Positions 1 through 5,566 of a stretch of DNA of 6,055 nt are shown here, in pieces; position 1 is the stretch's first letter, and each line of letters begins with the position of its first letter. Origin of the DNA: Legionella sp. GTDB lineage: Bacteria; Pseudomonadota; Gammaproteobacteria; Legionellales; Legionellaceae. The DNA is taken from contig SCSO01000269.1 of the NCBI GenBank assembly GCA_004297865.1, forward strand, positions 1 through 6,055. Reading direction: 5' to 3'. The notes beneath the pieces were generated by a model. That model did not search any database. It saw only the letters and a program-made list of their open reading frames with translations, and was not told the DNA's origin. Both the position numbers and the translations under genes were made by a program.

Positions 1-2592
1 TTCCGTCGGATTAGATATTGGTTTAAAGGCTATCATTCCGATTATTGGAAAGTGAATGATCTTAGTTTATCACTGCAATACCAATTAAACGGTATAGAAA
101 TGGTTCATGGTAAAAATGGAACTATTATTGGCTTTGATCAACATATGGTACCAGATTCAGGGGAAAAATATGGTGAACCTGAAGATCCTGAACAAGGAAA
201 TACTAAGCGGGTGTATTTAACTGATCACCTGGTTGAGCAATTAGTATCAGATAATTACGGACGTCAAGTTAATATTGCGGATTTATGCCAAAAAAATCAT
301 CCACAGTCTATTTTTATCCCTGATAAAGCCGCTGAGCTTAGTCGTGCTCAAGACATGAAAGCGTATCGTAAAACCCATTTTTTCAATACCACTCCGCCTT
401 GGTATATAAGATTATGGTATTGGATCCTTTCATTTTTTATTAGTCCTACAAGTGATGACGTTTCTGAAGACTCTAAAGAGCAACAGACACACTATGGATT
501 GCTTGAACTTCAAACTGACCCACAAAAAAATTCTTTTGATGATTTACTGCCTTTGATAAAAGAGACAAATGCAATCCTTTTATATAATAAAAAACTATTT
601 TATGCAGACGTAGCTGAGCGAAAACTGACTTTAATAAAAAAAACAACGACTAATGATGATGCTTATTTTCAATTAGAAGCCACTTGCACTCATAATTACT
701 CAACAGCTAATGCCAAACAGCGACAACTTATTCAACAACTCATTCGAAAACCCATCACTAATTTATTGTATGCCAACGCAGAAGTACAAATCCTTCAACG
801 TACTTTGACTGGCGATATTTTGGTTCAAGAAAGAAAGCCCCTGATTGAGAACCTAGTGTTTTGTGGTGGCGGTGCGAAAATTTTTGCCCATGTTGGCGTC
901 TGGAAAGCGCTTAATGAGTATCATATTAAACCTGAGCGGTTCGCAGGAAGCTCTGCTGGCGCCATTATGGCTTTGCTCTGTTACCTCGGTTTTTCTTCGG
1001 ATGAAATTAATGATTTTTTCATCAAATTAAAAAAAGAAGATTTGATGTACTTTGACATTGATATTCAAGGATTGTCTGACTCTCATTCTTTAAAGACAGC
1101 ACTTGATTTTATTATTGCGCGCAAAGTAAAGCAGATCACGACGGAAAACAATTTACCCTATCCTTGTGGAAAAATTACCTTTGCAATGCTCGAGGAATTG
1201 CGTCAGAAATGCCCTAATTCAGGCCTAGGAAAGGAGTTAGTTGTCACTGCTACCCGTAAAAAGGCAAGAAAAACCACTTATTTTTCCTTAGAAAGAACTC
1301 CGAATATGGAAGTGAGTGAAGCGGTTAAAATTTCTGCCAGTTTCCCTATTCTATACCGTGCAACGGTTCTCGATGGGGAAGAGCTAGGTGATGGAGGTAT
1401 TCTTAGTAACTTTCCTACAGAGCATTACCGCGATGATCATAGTACTCTTTTAGAATCAGAAGATGGTAATAGTCTAAAGGTATTAGCGGTACAATTTGAT
1501 AATGGTACTGAAAGAAACACCATTGATAGAATTCAAGAAAGAGTGTACCAGGAGGGGTTTTTAGAAAATTGGTTTTATAGCTTAATCACTGGAGTCAGTG
1601 ATCCAGTCAGTAGTTGGGTGGATGATCGTACTAAATTACGCAAATATGCAATGCAATCCATCATTATCGATGTAGGCGAAGTCACCTCTTCTTCTTTTTC
1701 TGTTACCCAAGAGACACGTGCACAAATGTTGTTGAATGGTTATGACTCCGCTAAAAAATTTATTGAGTCTCGTTTCGGGAAGTCTTGTATCGACGATAGT
1801 ATTGAAAGTAGAGAGCTTATGTTTTCTACATTTAGTTCTTTAGTTGATTTATTAACGTATTGTTGTTATCGCGGTAATAGAGAGTGGTTTGACGTAGTAA
1901 AAGACTTAATCGTTCAGAATAATGACCTAAAGTCGCCGACTAAAGAGGCCTTGATTCGACAAGTCATGTATTTAAGAGATCTTTATTTCGTTGAACGTTT
2001 CCCGGAAAAAAATGTTCAACACGCGGAGAGCCAAGCCAACAATGCCCCGACTTTTTTTGGTAATAGGGCGTGCAATGCTCCTAATGAGAATCATAATTTC
2101 CTCTTGGCTCTTTATCCCATTTTTTTACATTTTTCTACAGACTTTGTTTATTTAGATTCTGATAAAGCAATATATGACCAGGGCCGTCATCAAATGCATT
2201 TAAATAACCCTTTTGGATTCCTGAAATTCTTTAAGAACTTTGAAGGCGAAGTGCACCTTGTATTGCATGTCTTTATTCAATTGGCGGAAAAACTTAAATA
2301 TTCACAAAGTCGCGATGCTTATGCTAATCTAAATCTGATATTAAATTTCTTAAGAGAGTGCAAAGAACTTAATCATCCCGACTTTTATCAAGTTTGGGAT
2401 TTATCTTCAGCTCAAATAAATCAGTTCTTAACCATTATTGCTGATAAAAAGACTCTTCAGCCGAAGACTCTTTTTGAGAAACTTAGAACGGTACTTAATC
2501 TCCAAAAAACATCTGAACAGGGAGTTCAAGATCATCATGACGACGCTAATAACGGGAGCAACGAAAGGAATTGGTTTAGCCCTTGGGCTTGA
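1..2592 (+). CDS. vpdC: VpdC-like patatin phospholipase, Dot/Icm effector (5' end beyond window)
   Basis: Patatin-family phospholipase A-type enzyme. In Legionella, VpdC is injected into the host by the Dot/Icm system, is activated by host ubiquitin and acts on phospholipids to control vacuole expansion (established knowledge; orthology here is inferred from domain layout and size). Residues are numbered from the GTG at 52 (846 aa). A roughly 265-residue N-terminal region has a hydrophobic stretch at 117-131 that could touch membrane. The patatin domain follows: oxyanion-loop GGGAK at 272-276, nucleophile motif GSSAG at 299-303 (Ser301), and DGG at 447-449 (Asp447), completing the Ser/Asp dyad. 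A roughly 380-residue C-terminal region has no motif I recognise. The frame is open to base 1, giving 17 more plausible codons, and the GTG at 52 has no properly spaced Shine-Dalgarno, so the real start is probably upstream. The 3' end overlaps the SDR gene by 56 bases. Confidence 0.85.
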   Translation, partial: FRRIRYWFKGYHSDYWKVNDLSLSLQYQLNGIEMVHGKNGTIIGFDQHMVPDSGEKYGEPEDPEQGNTKRVYLTDHLVEQLVSDNYGRQVNIADLCQKNHPQSIFIPDKAAELSRAQDMKAYRKTHFFNTTPPWYIRLWYWILSFFISPTSDDVSEDSKEQQTHYGLLELQTDPQKNSFDDLLPLIKETNAILLYNKKLFYADVAERKLTLIKKTTTNDDAYFQLEATCTHNYSTANAKQRQLIQQLIRKPITNLLYANAEVQILQRTLTGDILVQERKPLIENLVFCGGGAKIFAHVGVWKALNEYHIKPERFAGSSAGAIMALLCYLGFSSDEINDFFIKLKKEDLMYFDIDIQGLSDSHSLKTALDFIIARKVKQITTENNLPYPCGKITFAMLEELRQKCPNSGLGKELVVTATRKKARKTTYFSLERTPNMEVSEAVKISASFPILYRATVLDGEELGDGGILSNFPTEHYRDDHSTLLESEDGNSLKVLAVQFDNGTERNTIDRIQERVYQEGFLENWFYSLITGVSDPVSSWVDDRTKLRKYAMQSIIIDVGEVTSSSFSVTQETRAQMLLNGYDSAKKFIESRFGKSCIDDSIESRELMFSTFSSLVDLLTYCCYRGNREWFDVVKDLIVQNNDLKSPTKEALIRQVMYLRDLYFVERFPEKNVQHAESQANNAPTFFGNRACNAPNENHNFLLALYPIFLHFSTDFVYLDSDKAIYDQGRHQMHLNNPFGFLKFFKNFEGEVHLVLHVFIQLAEKLKYSQSRDAYANLNLILNFLRECKELNHPDFYQVWDLSSAQINQFLTIIADKKTLQPKTLFEKLRTVLNLQKTSEQGVQDHHDDANNGSNERNWFSPWA

Positions 2593-3316
2593 ATTTGCGC
2601 GTCAAGGCCATGATTTATTATTAGTTGCTCGAGATGAGCAACGCCTAAAAGAATTGGCCTATCAACTCAATGAACAATATCAGGTGAAGGTAGATTATAT
2701 AGTCGCTGATTTAAGCAAACCGGGTAGTGCTTTCACTTTATATCATGCCGTACAAAATCGAGGCATTTGGGTAAAATGTTTGGTTAACAATGCAGGCATT
2801 GGATATATGGGCACTTATGCGGAAATGGATGTCACCAAATTACAAGATTTAATGCAAGTTAATATGATCTCTCTAAGCGAACTCACCCGCCTATACCTCA
2901 ATGATTTTCTAGGGCGCAATGAAGGCAGCATTTTACAAGTTAGTTCCACCGCTGCTTTTTTACCAGGTCCTATGATGGCTGCTTATTATGCCTCTAAGGC
3001 TTATGTTTCCTCTCTTTCCCAAGCCATTGCCTATGAAATAAAGGATGCAAATGTTTCATTATCTATTTTATGTCCTGGACCAACGCGCACTGAGTTTTTC
3101 CATAGTGCAGGAATGGAAAATTCACGGATTAGTAAGGGTTTGACCGGAATGATGGATTCTGAAAAAGTAGCGCAAATCGCCTATAAAGGATTGATGAAGA
3201 AAAAGTTATTTATTATCCCAGGGTTTAGAAATAAATTGACTGTGTATGCTGCCATTTTATCACCCAAGCGAATTGCAGTAGCCTTGGCAGCCTATTTTCA
3301 CCATAAGGGTGATTAA
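2537..3316 (+). CDS. Short-chain dehydrogenase/reductase (classical SDR)
   Basis: A 259-residue NAD(P)-dependent oxidoreductase of the classical SDR family, probably of the DltE/COG0300-like subgroup. The Rossmann nucleotide loop TGATKGIG is at residues 6-13. NNAG is at 84-87, Asn109 lies on the helix that normally carries the catalytic Asn, and Ser137, Tyr150 and Lys154 complete the active site (YYASK). PG at 180-181 follows strand 6. Arg32 after strand 2 (LLVAR) suggests NADP(H) preference, which is inference. I chose the ATG at 2537 because MTTLITG begins exactly at strand 1 of the fold; a start at 2438 would add a basic, non-family tail. A GGGAG at 2520-2524 is a slightly distant ribosome binding site. 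The first 18 codons lie inside the vpdC-like gene in another frame. The SRPBCC gene follows after 28 bases, suggesting one operon. The substrate cannot be told from sequence. Confidence 0.9.
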   Translation: MTTLITGATKGIGLALGLEFARQGHDLLLVARDEQRLKELAYQLNEQYQVKVDYIVADLSKPGSAFTLYHAVQNRGIWVKCLVNNAGIGYMGTYAEMDVTKLQDLMQVNMISLSELTRLYLNDFLGRNEGSILQVSSTAAFLPGPMMAAYYASKAYVSSLSQAIAYEIKDANVSLSILCPGPTRTEFFHSAGMENSRISKGLTGMMDSEKVAQIAYKGLMKKKLFIIPGFRNKLTVYAAILSPKRIAVALAAYFHHKGD

Positions 3317-3334
3317 GTCCTGCTAGCCTATCAT

Positions 3335-3340
3335 GGAGGA
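3335..3340 (+). promoter_or_regulatory. Strong ribosome binding site of the SRPBCC gene
   Basis: GGAGGA is a near-perfect Shine-Dalgarno ending 4 bases before the ATG at 3345. It overlaps the in-frame ATG at 3333, so it decides the start in favour of 3345 and against the protein that is four residues longer. Confidence 0.8.
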
Positions 3341-3344
3341 AACA

Positions 3345-3872
3345 ATGGCAAAAACGCAAAGGTTTTTTGATAAGCTCTCTAGTGCAGATCATATGCCCTG
3401 GGAAAAAAAGAACCCTGGCTATATCTTTCAAGCTAAACCCTTAGTCATTAATGCCAGTCCTGAGAAAGTTTGGTTCGATGTCAGAGATCCGAATACCTAT
3501 TATCAACATTCACAGGGAGCAATTTGGGCGCACGTGAACGGGCCGGTTGAAGTCAATGCTAGTATTTCCTTTAAGATATTCAAAGATAAATTAATAGGTA
3601 AATTCATCCCGCAATCTTATGAGCGTATTTGTGCTGTTAATGATTCCAAAAAAATAATTGGCTGGAAACGAGTTTTACCATTGGGTTTGGGTACTACTGA
3701 ACGTTTTCAAGTATTAGAACCTAGTGAAGATGGTCAAAGTACTAATTCTTATATTGCACTTAGAGTTCCTGGATTGGTTGGCTTTTTTACTAATTGCTTT
3801 TTAAGAGGAACCATTGAAAGTTCATTTAATGAATTGAACAATGGAATTAAACAATCCGCGGAACATTCTTAA
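3345..3872 (+). CDS. SRPBCC / START-like ligand-binding protein
   Basis: A 175-residue protein resembling the SRPBCC (Bet v 1/START-like, polyketide cyclase/dehydrase) superfamily, whose members form a helix-grip fold around a hydrophobic ligand. After a roughly 30-residue N-terminal extension, the typical first strand and helix appear as INASPEKVWFDVRDP (35-49), with aromatic Tyr52-Tyr53 after it. Beta-strand-rich sequence follows: hydrophobic or charged alternation at 67-90, and GWKRVLPLGLGTTERFQV at about 106-123. The long closing helix is at about 144-172 (VGFFTNCFLRGTIESSFNEL onward). No signal peptide is seen. The gene starts 28 bases after the SDR stop and is probably co-transcribed with it; a shared lipid-like or polyketide-like substrate is plausible but unproven. 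The family call is fairly firm; ligand and function are unknown. Confidence 0.75.
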   Translation: MAKTQRFFDKLSSADHMPWEKKNPGYIFQAKPLVINASPEKVWFDVRDPNTYYQHSQGAIWAHVNGPVEVNASISFKIFKDKLIGKFIPQSYERICAVNDSKKIIGWKRVLPLGLGTTERFQVLEPSEDGQSTNSYIALRVPGLVGFFTNCFLRGTIESSFNELNNGIKQSAEHS

Positions 3873-3890
3873 TGATTTAATTATTGGAAT

Positions 3891-3899
3891 TGTTATAAT
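3891..3899 (+). promoter_or_regulatory. Extended -10 promoter for holD-fimT
   Basis: TGTTATAAT is a perfect extended -10 element (TG, one base, TATAAT) in the 51-base gap between the SRPBCC stop and the next ATG. No good -35 hexamer lies 16-18 bases upstream, which extended -10 promoters can tolerate. Transcription would begin near 3906 within or just after a run of seven Ts, leaving a leader of roughly 18 bases. This is a motif-based prediction. Confidence 0.55.
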
Positions 3900-3923
3900 C
3901 TTTTTTTATTTGAATTTGAGCTT

Positions 3924-4334
3924 ATGTACGATCAGCGAAAACTATATTATTTACAACAGATGGGTATTAGGCCTTGGGTTAGTGCTACGCCAATTATTTC
4001 TAACAAGCTTATTGTGCTAATGAGCTCGCGTATTAGTGCTAAAGCACAAGCTTTAACTAAACGTTTTCTTAGTCTGATTCAACTGGGTGAAGATGAGTTA
4101 GAGGTGGTACACATTCAAGATAATGATTTGTCATCGCAACTTAAAAATAAAAATCCTTGGATGATTTTATCTTTAGGTTTTCAAGCTAAAGAATTAGAGC
4201 CATTAAATCTAAATTGTCATATAGTTAGCACTTACTCTCCCGAATTTCTTCTGCAGTTCCCGTTACAAAAAAAGGTTTTATTGAAAGATCTACAATTTAT
4301 CAATGTGCAAATTCTCGCTAAAAAGGCTTCATGA
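3924..4334 (+). CDS. holD: DNA polymerase III psi subunit-like protein
   Basis: A 136-residue protein whose pattern fits HolD, the psi subunit that links the clamp-loader DnaX complex to chi and SSB in the replisome. The N-terminal YLQQMGIRPWV (9-19) matches the DnaX-binding segment seen in E. coli psi (LQQLGITQW). The hydrophobic strands KLIVLMSS (28-35) and WMILSLG (79-85) fit the core. YSPEFLLQFPLQKKVLLKDL (104-123) resembles the family's C-terminal pattern of Ser-Pro, Leu-Leu, Pro, Lys and then Leu. HolD is very divergent in sequence, so the call rests on motif order and length. The start at 3924 has only a weak GAG at 3918-3920, but it keeps the N-terminal motif intact. The stop shares ATGA with the fimT start, implying co-transcription and translational coupling. 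An alternative is a conserved hypothetical protein of the same fold class. Confidence 0.6.
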   Translation: MYDQRKLYYLQQMGIRPWVSATPIISNKLIVLMSSRISAKAQALTKRFLSLIQLGEDELEVVHIQDNDLSSQLKNKNPWMILSLGFQAKELEPLNLNCHIVSTYSPEFLLQFPLQKKVLLKDLQFINVQILAKKAS

Positions 4335-4783
4335 AAGAACGAGGATTTGCACTGATTGAATTAGTCATCACTTTATTTTTGTTTGTTTTAATTACAATTT
4401 TAAGTGCGAGCTCTTCTTCTGAGTTGTACCAAAAAAATGAAGCTTTACGCCTTAGAGATGAATTAAAGGCCGCAATGCATTATGCGAAGTTGCAGGCCCT
4501 AAATAGGGGGAATAAAGTCTTGCTGGAGGCACTTAGCACTGATCGGAACTGGGCTAAGGGAATGGTCTTAAAAAGTGGGAATATTATACTGTATCAATGG
4601 CAATGGAATCATCCAAGCTGGCAATTGCGTTGGACTGGGATTCATGGAGAGCAACAGATCCAATTATCCAGCCATCCACTCCAGGCTATGAGTAATGGGC
4701 GTTTTATTTTATCGCGAAAAAATGGAAGGGAAGAGTGGGTCTTAGTTTTGAATAAATTAGGAAGATTAAGAGAAAGCCCGTAG
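4331..4783 (+). CDS. fimT: FimT-type minor pseudopilin, DNA-binding, natural transformation
   Basis: A 150-residue type IV pilin-like protein of the GspH/FimT family. The N-terminal class III signal has prepilin peptidase cleavage between Gly5 and Phe6, Glu at mature position +5 (Glu10), and the membrane/polymerisation helix at about 6-27. The C-terminal globular domain ends in GRLR at residues 144-147. In FimT a conserved C-terminal GRxR motif binds DNA during uptake by the transformation pilus, work that included the Legionella pneumophila protein; this motif favours FimT over the type II secretion pseudopilin GspH. No other pilin or secretion genes are beside it, which also argues against a gsp operon. 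It starts inside the ATGA of the holD-like stop with a weak AAGG (4323-4326) upstream. Prepilin peptidase and the rest of the pilus must be encoded elsewhere. Confidence 0.8.
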   Translation: MKERGFALIELVITLFLFVLITILSASSSSELYQKNEALRLRDELKAAMHYAKLQALNRGNKVLLEALSTDRNWAKGMVLKSGNIILYQWQWNHPSWQLRWTGIHGEQQIQLSSHPLQAMSNGRFILSRKNGREEWVLVLNKLGRLRESP

Positions 4784-4811
4784 CCTGTATTAGACGAAGT
4801 CGTAATACAGG
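4784..4811 (+). repeat. Hairpin immediately after the fimT stop
   Basis: CCTGTATTA (4784-4792) pairs with TAATACAGG (4803-4811), and inner GAC (4793-4795) pairs with GTC (4799-4801). This gives 12 base pairs with one bulged G (4802) around a GAA loop. It begins directly after the stop codon. No T-run follows, so it is not a typical intrinsic terminator; it may protect the 3' end of the holD-fimT mRNA or be part of the repeat complex that follows. Confidence 0.7.
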
Positions 4812-4836
4812 ACAAACTAACCAAAGGCAATTAGTA

Positions 4837-4858
4837 GTAGGTTGGGTCTAGACCCAAC
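4837..4858 (+). repeat. REP-like palindrome, unit 1
   Basis: GTAG (4837-4840) is followed by GTTGGGTCTAGACCCAAC (4841-4858), a perfect 18-base palindrome. A GTAG tetranucleotide 5' of a palindrome is the hallmark of REP sequences mobilised by REP-associated tyrosine transposases (RAYTs). No RAYT gene is in the window. Confidence 0.75.
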
Positions 4859-4890
4859 AATACCATTTCATCTTCACTCAAGATCCTTAT

Positions 4891-4912
4891 GTTGGGTCAC
4901 GACCCAACCTAC
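4891..4912 (-). repeat. REP-like palindrome, unit 2 (inverted)
   Basis: GTTGGGTC, the spacer AC, GACCCAAC (4891-4908) and then CTAC (4909-4912). Read on the minus strand it is GTAG plus the palindrome and matches unit 1 at 20 of 22 bases, differing only at the two central positions. With unit 1 it forms a pair in opposite orientation, 32 bases apart, as in composite REP (BIME-like) elements. Confidence 0.75.
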
Positions 4913-4961
4913 AACTGCTAGGCATACTCCTGTATTACGACTAGACTACATTTTAAAAAAC

Positions 4962-4991
4962 TTCAGATCTCGACCCAACCTTTCATATAAT
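4962..4991 (+). promoter_or_regulatory. Sigma-70-type promoter for ubiC-ubiA
   Basis: A perfect -10 TATAAT (4986-4991) lies 18 bases downstream of a fair -35 TTCAGA (4962-4967, 4 of 6 consensus). The run TTTTAAAAAA (4951-4960) just upstream could act as an UP element. The predicted start near 4998 leaves a leader of about 32 bases. This is the only promoter candidate seen between the REP block and ubiC. Confidence 0.6.
4971..4981 (-). repeat. Half REP remnant in the ubiC promoter
   Basis: CGACCCAACCT repeats 4900-4910 exactly (11 of 11), matching the right arm of unit 2. The partner arm GTTGGGTC is absent, so this is a leftover half unit. It lies between the predicted -35 and -10 of the ubiC promoter. 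Confidence 0.6.
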
Positions 4992-5029
4992 GTATCCTAC
5001 CAGGTCTAGCAGAACTTAAATAAAACACC

Positions 5030-5566
5030 ATGCAGATACACACACAGCCCATTTTAAGCCTCGATGAGGAGGAGCCCAAAGGACTTATTTCGTGGGTCAA
5101 TTATGAATTATCGCTGACTGATAGATTAGAAAAACTGAATGGTTCAGCTGAATTAGAGCTTTTATCGCAAAACTGGGTTATTCCCAGCTGGTGGGAGCGA
5201 CATGTTTTAAAAATAACCGACTCACAAATCTTTCAGCGGGAAATCATGATGCGTAGTCATGGAAAAGAATATTGGTATGCTCGAACCCTTATCCCACAAG
5301 CGAGTTACAATTTAAATCCACACTTTTTCAATCGCTTGCAAAAAGAATCCATTAAAAATCTTATTTTTGATAATCCAGAAGTAGAGCGCCAAGGCCTGCG
5401 TACTTATGCAATCAATGCTAAATGTCTTGAGTTTTATTGGATAAAAAAACACCTTGAACAGCTAAATGGAACTATCTGGGTCCGTTTTGCAGATTATCTT
5501 TATACAGGTTTAGGACCTTTTTATCTCTTAGAGCTTTTATTACCTGAGTTGGAGCAAATAGCCTAA
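5030..5566 (+). CDS. ubiC: Chorismate lyase (chorismate--pyruvate lyase)
   Basis: A 178-residue cytoplasmic enzyme that removes pyruvate from chorismate to give 4-hydroxybenzoate, the first committed step of ubiquinone synthesis. Family landmarks include YELSLTDRLEKL (25-36), corresponding to the LLEDSMTKRFE region of E. coli UbiC. Arg70 in QREI aligns with the catalytic Arg of the E. coli enzyme, WYARTLIP (82-89) with its GRTVVP, and Glu168 in ELLLP with the catalytic Glu before the final LP. The length is close to that of E. coli UbiC (165 residues). The start at 5030 is the first possible one after an in-frame TAA at 5021 and has no convincing Shine-Dalgarno, so initiation may be weak or leader-dependent. 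The TAATG junction with ubiA indicates an operon with translational coupling. Confidence 0.9.
   Translation: MQIHTQPILSLDEEEPKGLISWVNYELSLTDRLEKLNGSAELELLSQNWVIPSWWERHVLKITDSQIFQREIMMRSHGKEYWYARTLIPQASYNLNPHFFNRLQKESIKNLIFDNPEVERQGLRTYAINAKCLEFYWIKKHLEQLNGTIWVRFADYLYTGLGPFYLLELLLPELEQIA

Larger units (their letters stand above)
4798..4942. repeat. 15-bp perfect inverted repeat enclosing a REP pair
   Basis: AGTCGTAATACAGGA at 4798-4812 is the exact reverse complement of TCCTGTATTACGACT at 4928-4942, so the arms bound a 145-base block containing two REP-like palindromes. The left arm is also the 3' half of the hairpin after fimT. Non-autonomous element termini are one possibility, but no clear target-site duplication is seen: TAGAC occurs near both ends (4791-4795, 4942-4946) in positions that do not flank cleanly. 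Confidence 0.7.

Noticed and set aside
2438..2536. Longer N-terminus for the SDR starting at 2438
   Set aside because: Adds 33 mostly basic residues before strand 1 and lies deep in the effector gene; classical SDRs begin near MTTLITG.
3225..3431. 68-codon minus-strand frame across the SDR/SRPBCC junction
   Set aside because: Antisense to two well-supported genes, no family features, no ribosome binding site.
3874..3908. Intrinsic terminator after the SRPBCC gene (T-run at 3901-3907)
   Set aside because: The only stems preceding the T-run are short, AT-only or mismatched; the extended -10 explains the region better.
4784..4811. Rho-independent terminator of holD-fimT
   Set aside because: The hairpin is good but is followed by GACAAACTAACC rather than a T-run, so it was kept only as a hairpin.
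4642..4830. 62-codon minus-strand frame over the fimT 3' end
   Set aside because: Shadow of fimT running into the repeat region; composition is not protein-like.
4837..4981. CRISPR-like array from the repeated GTTGGGTC/GACCCAAC motifs
   Set aside because: Only two full units, in opposite orientation, with no regular spacers and no cas genes; the REP interpretation fits.
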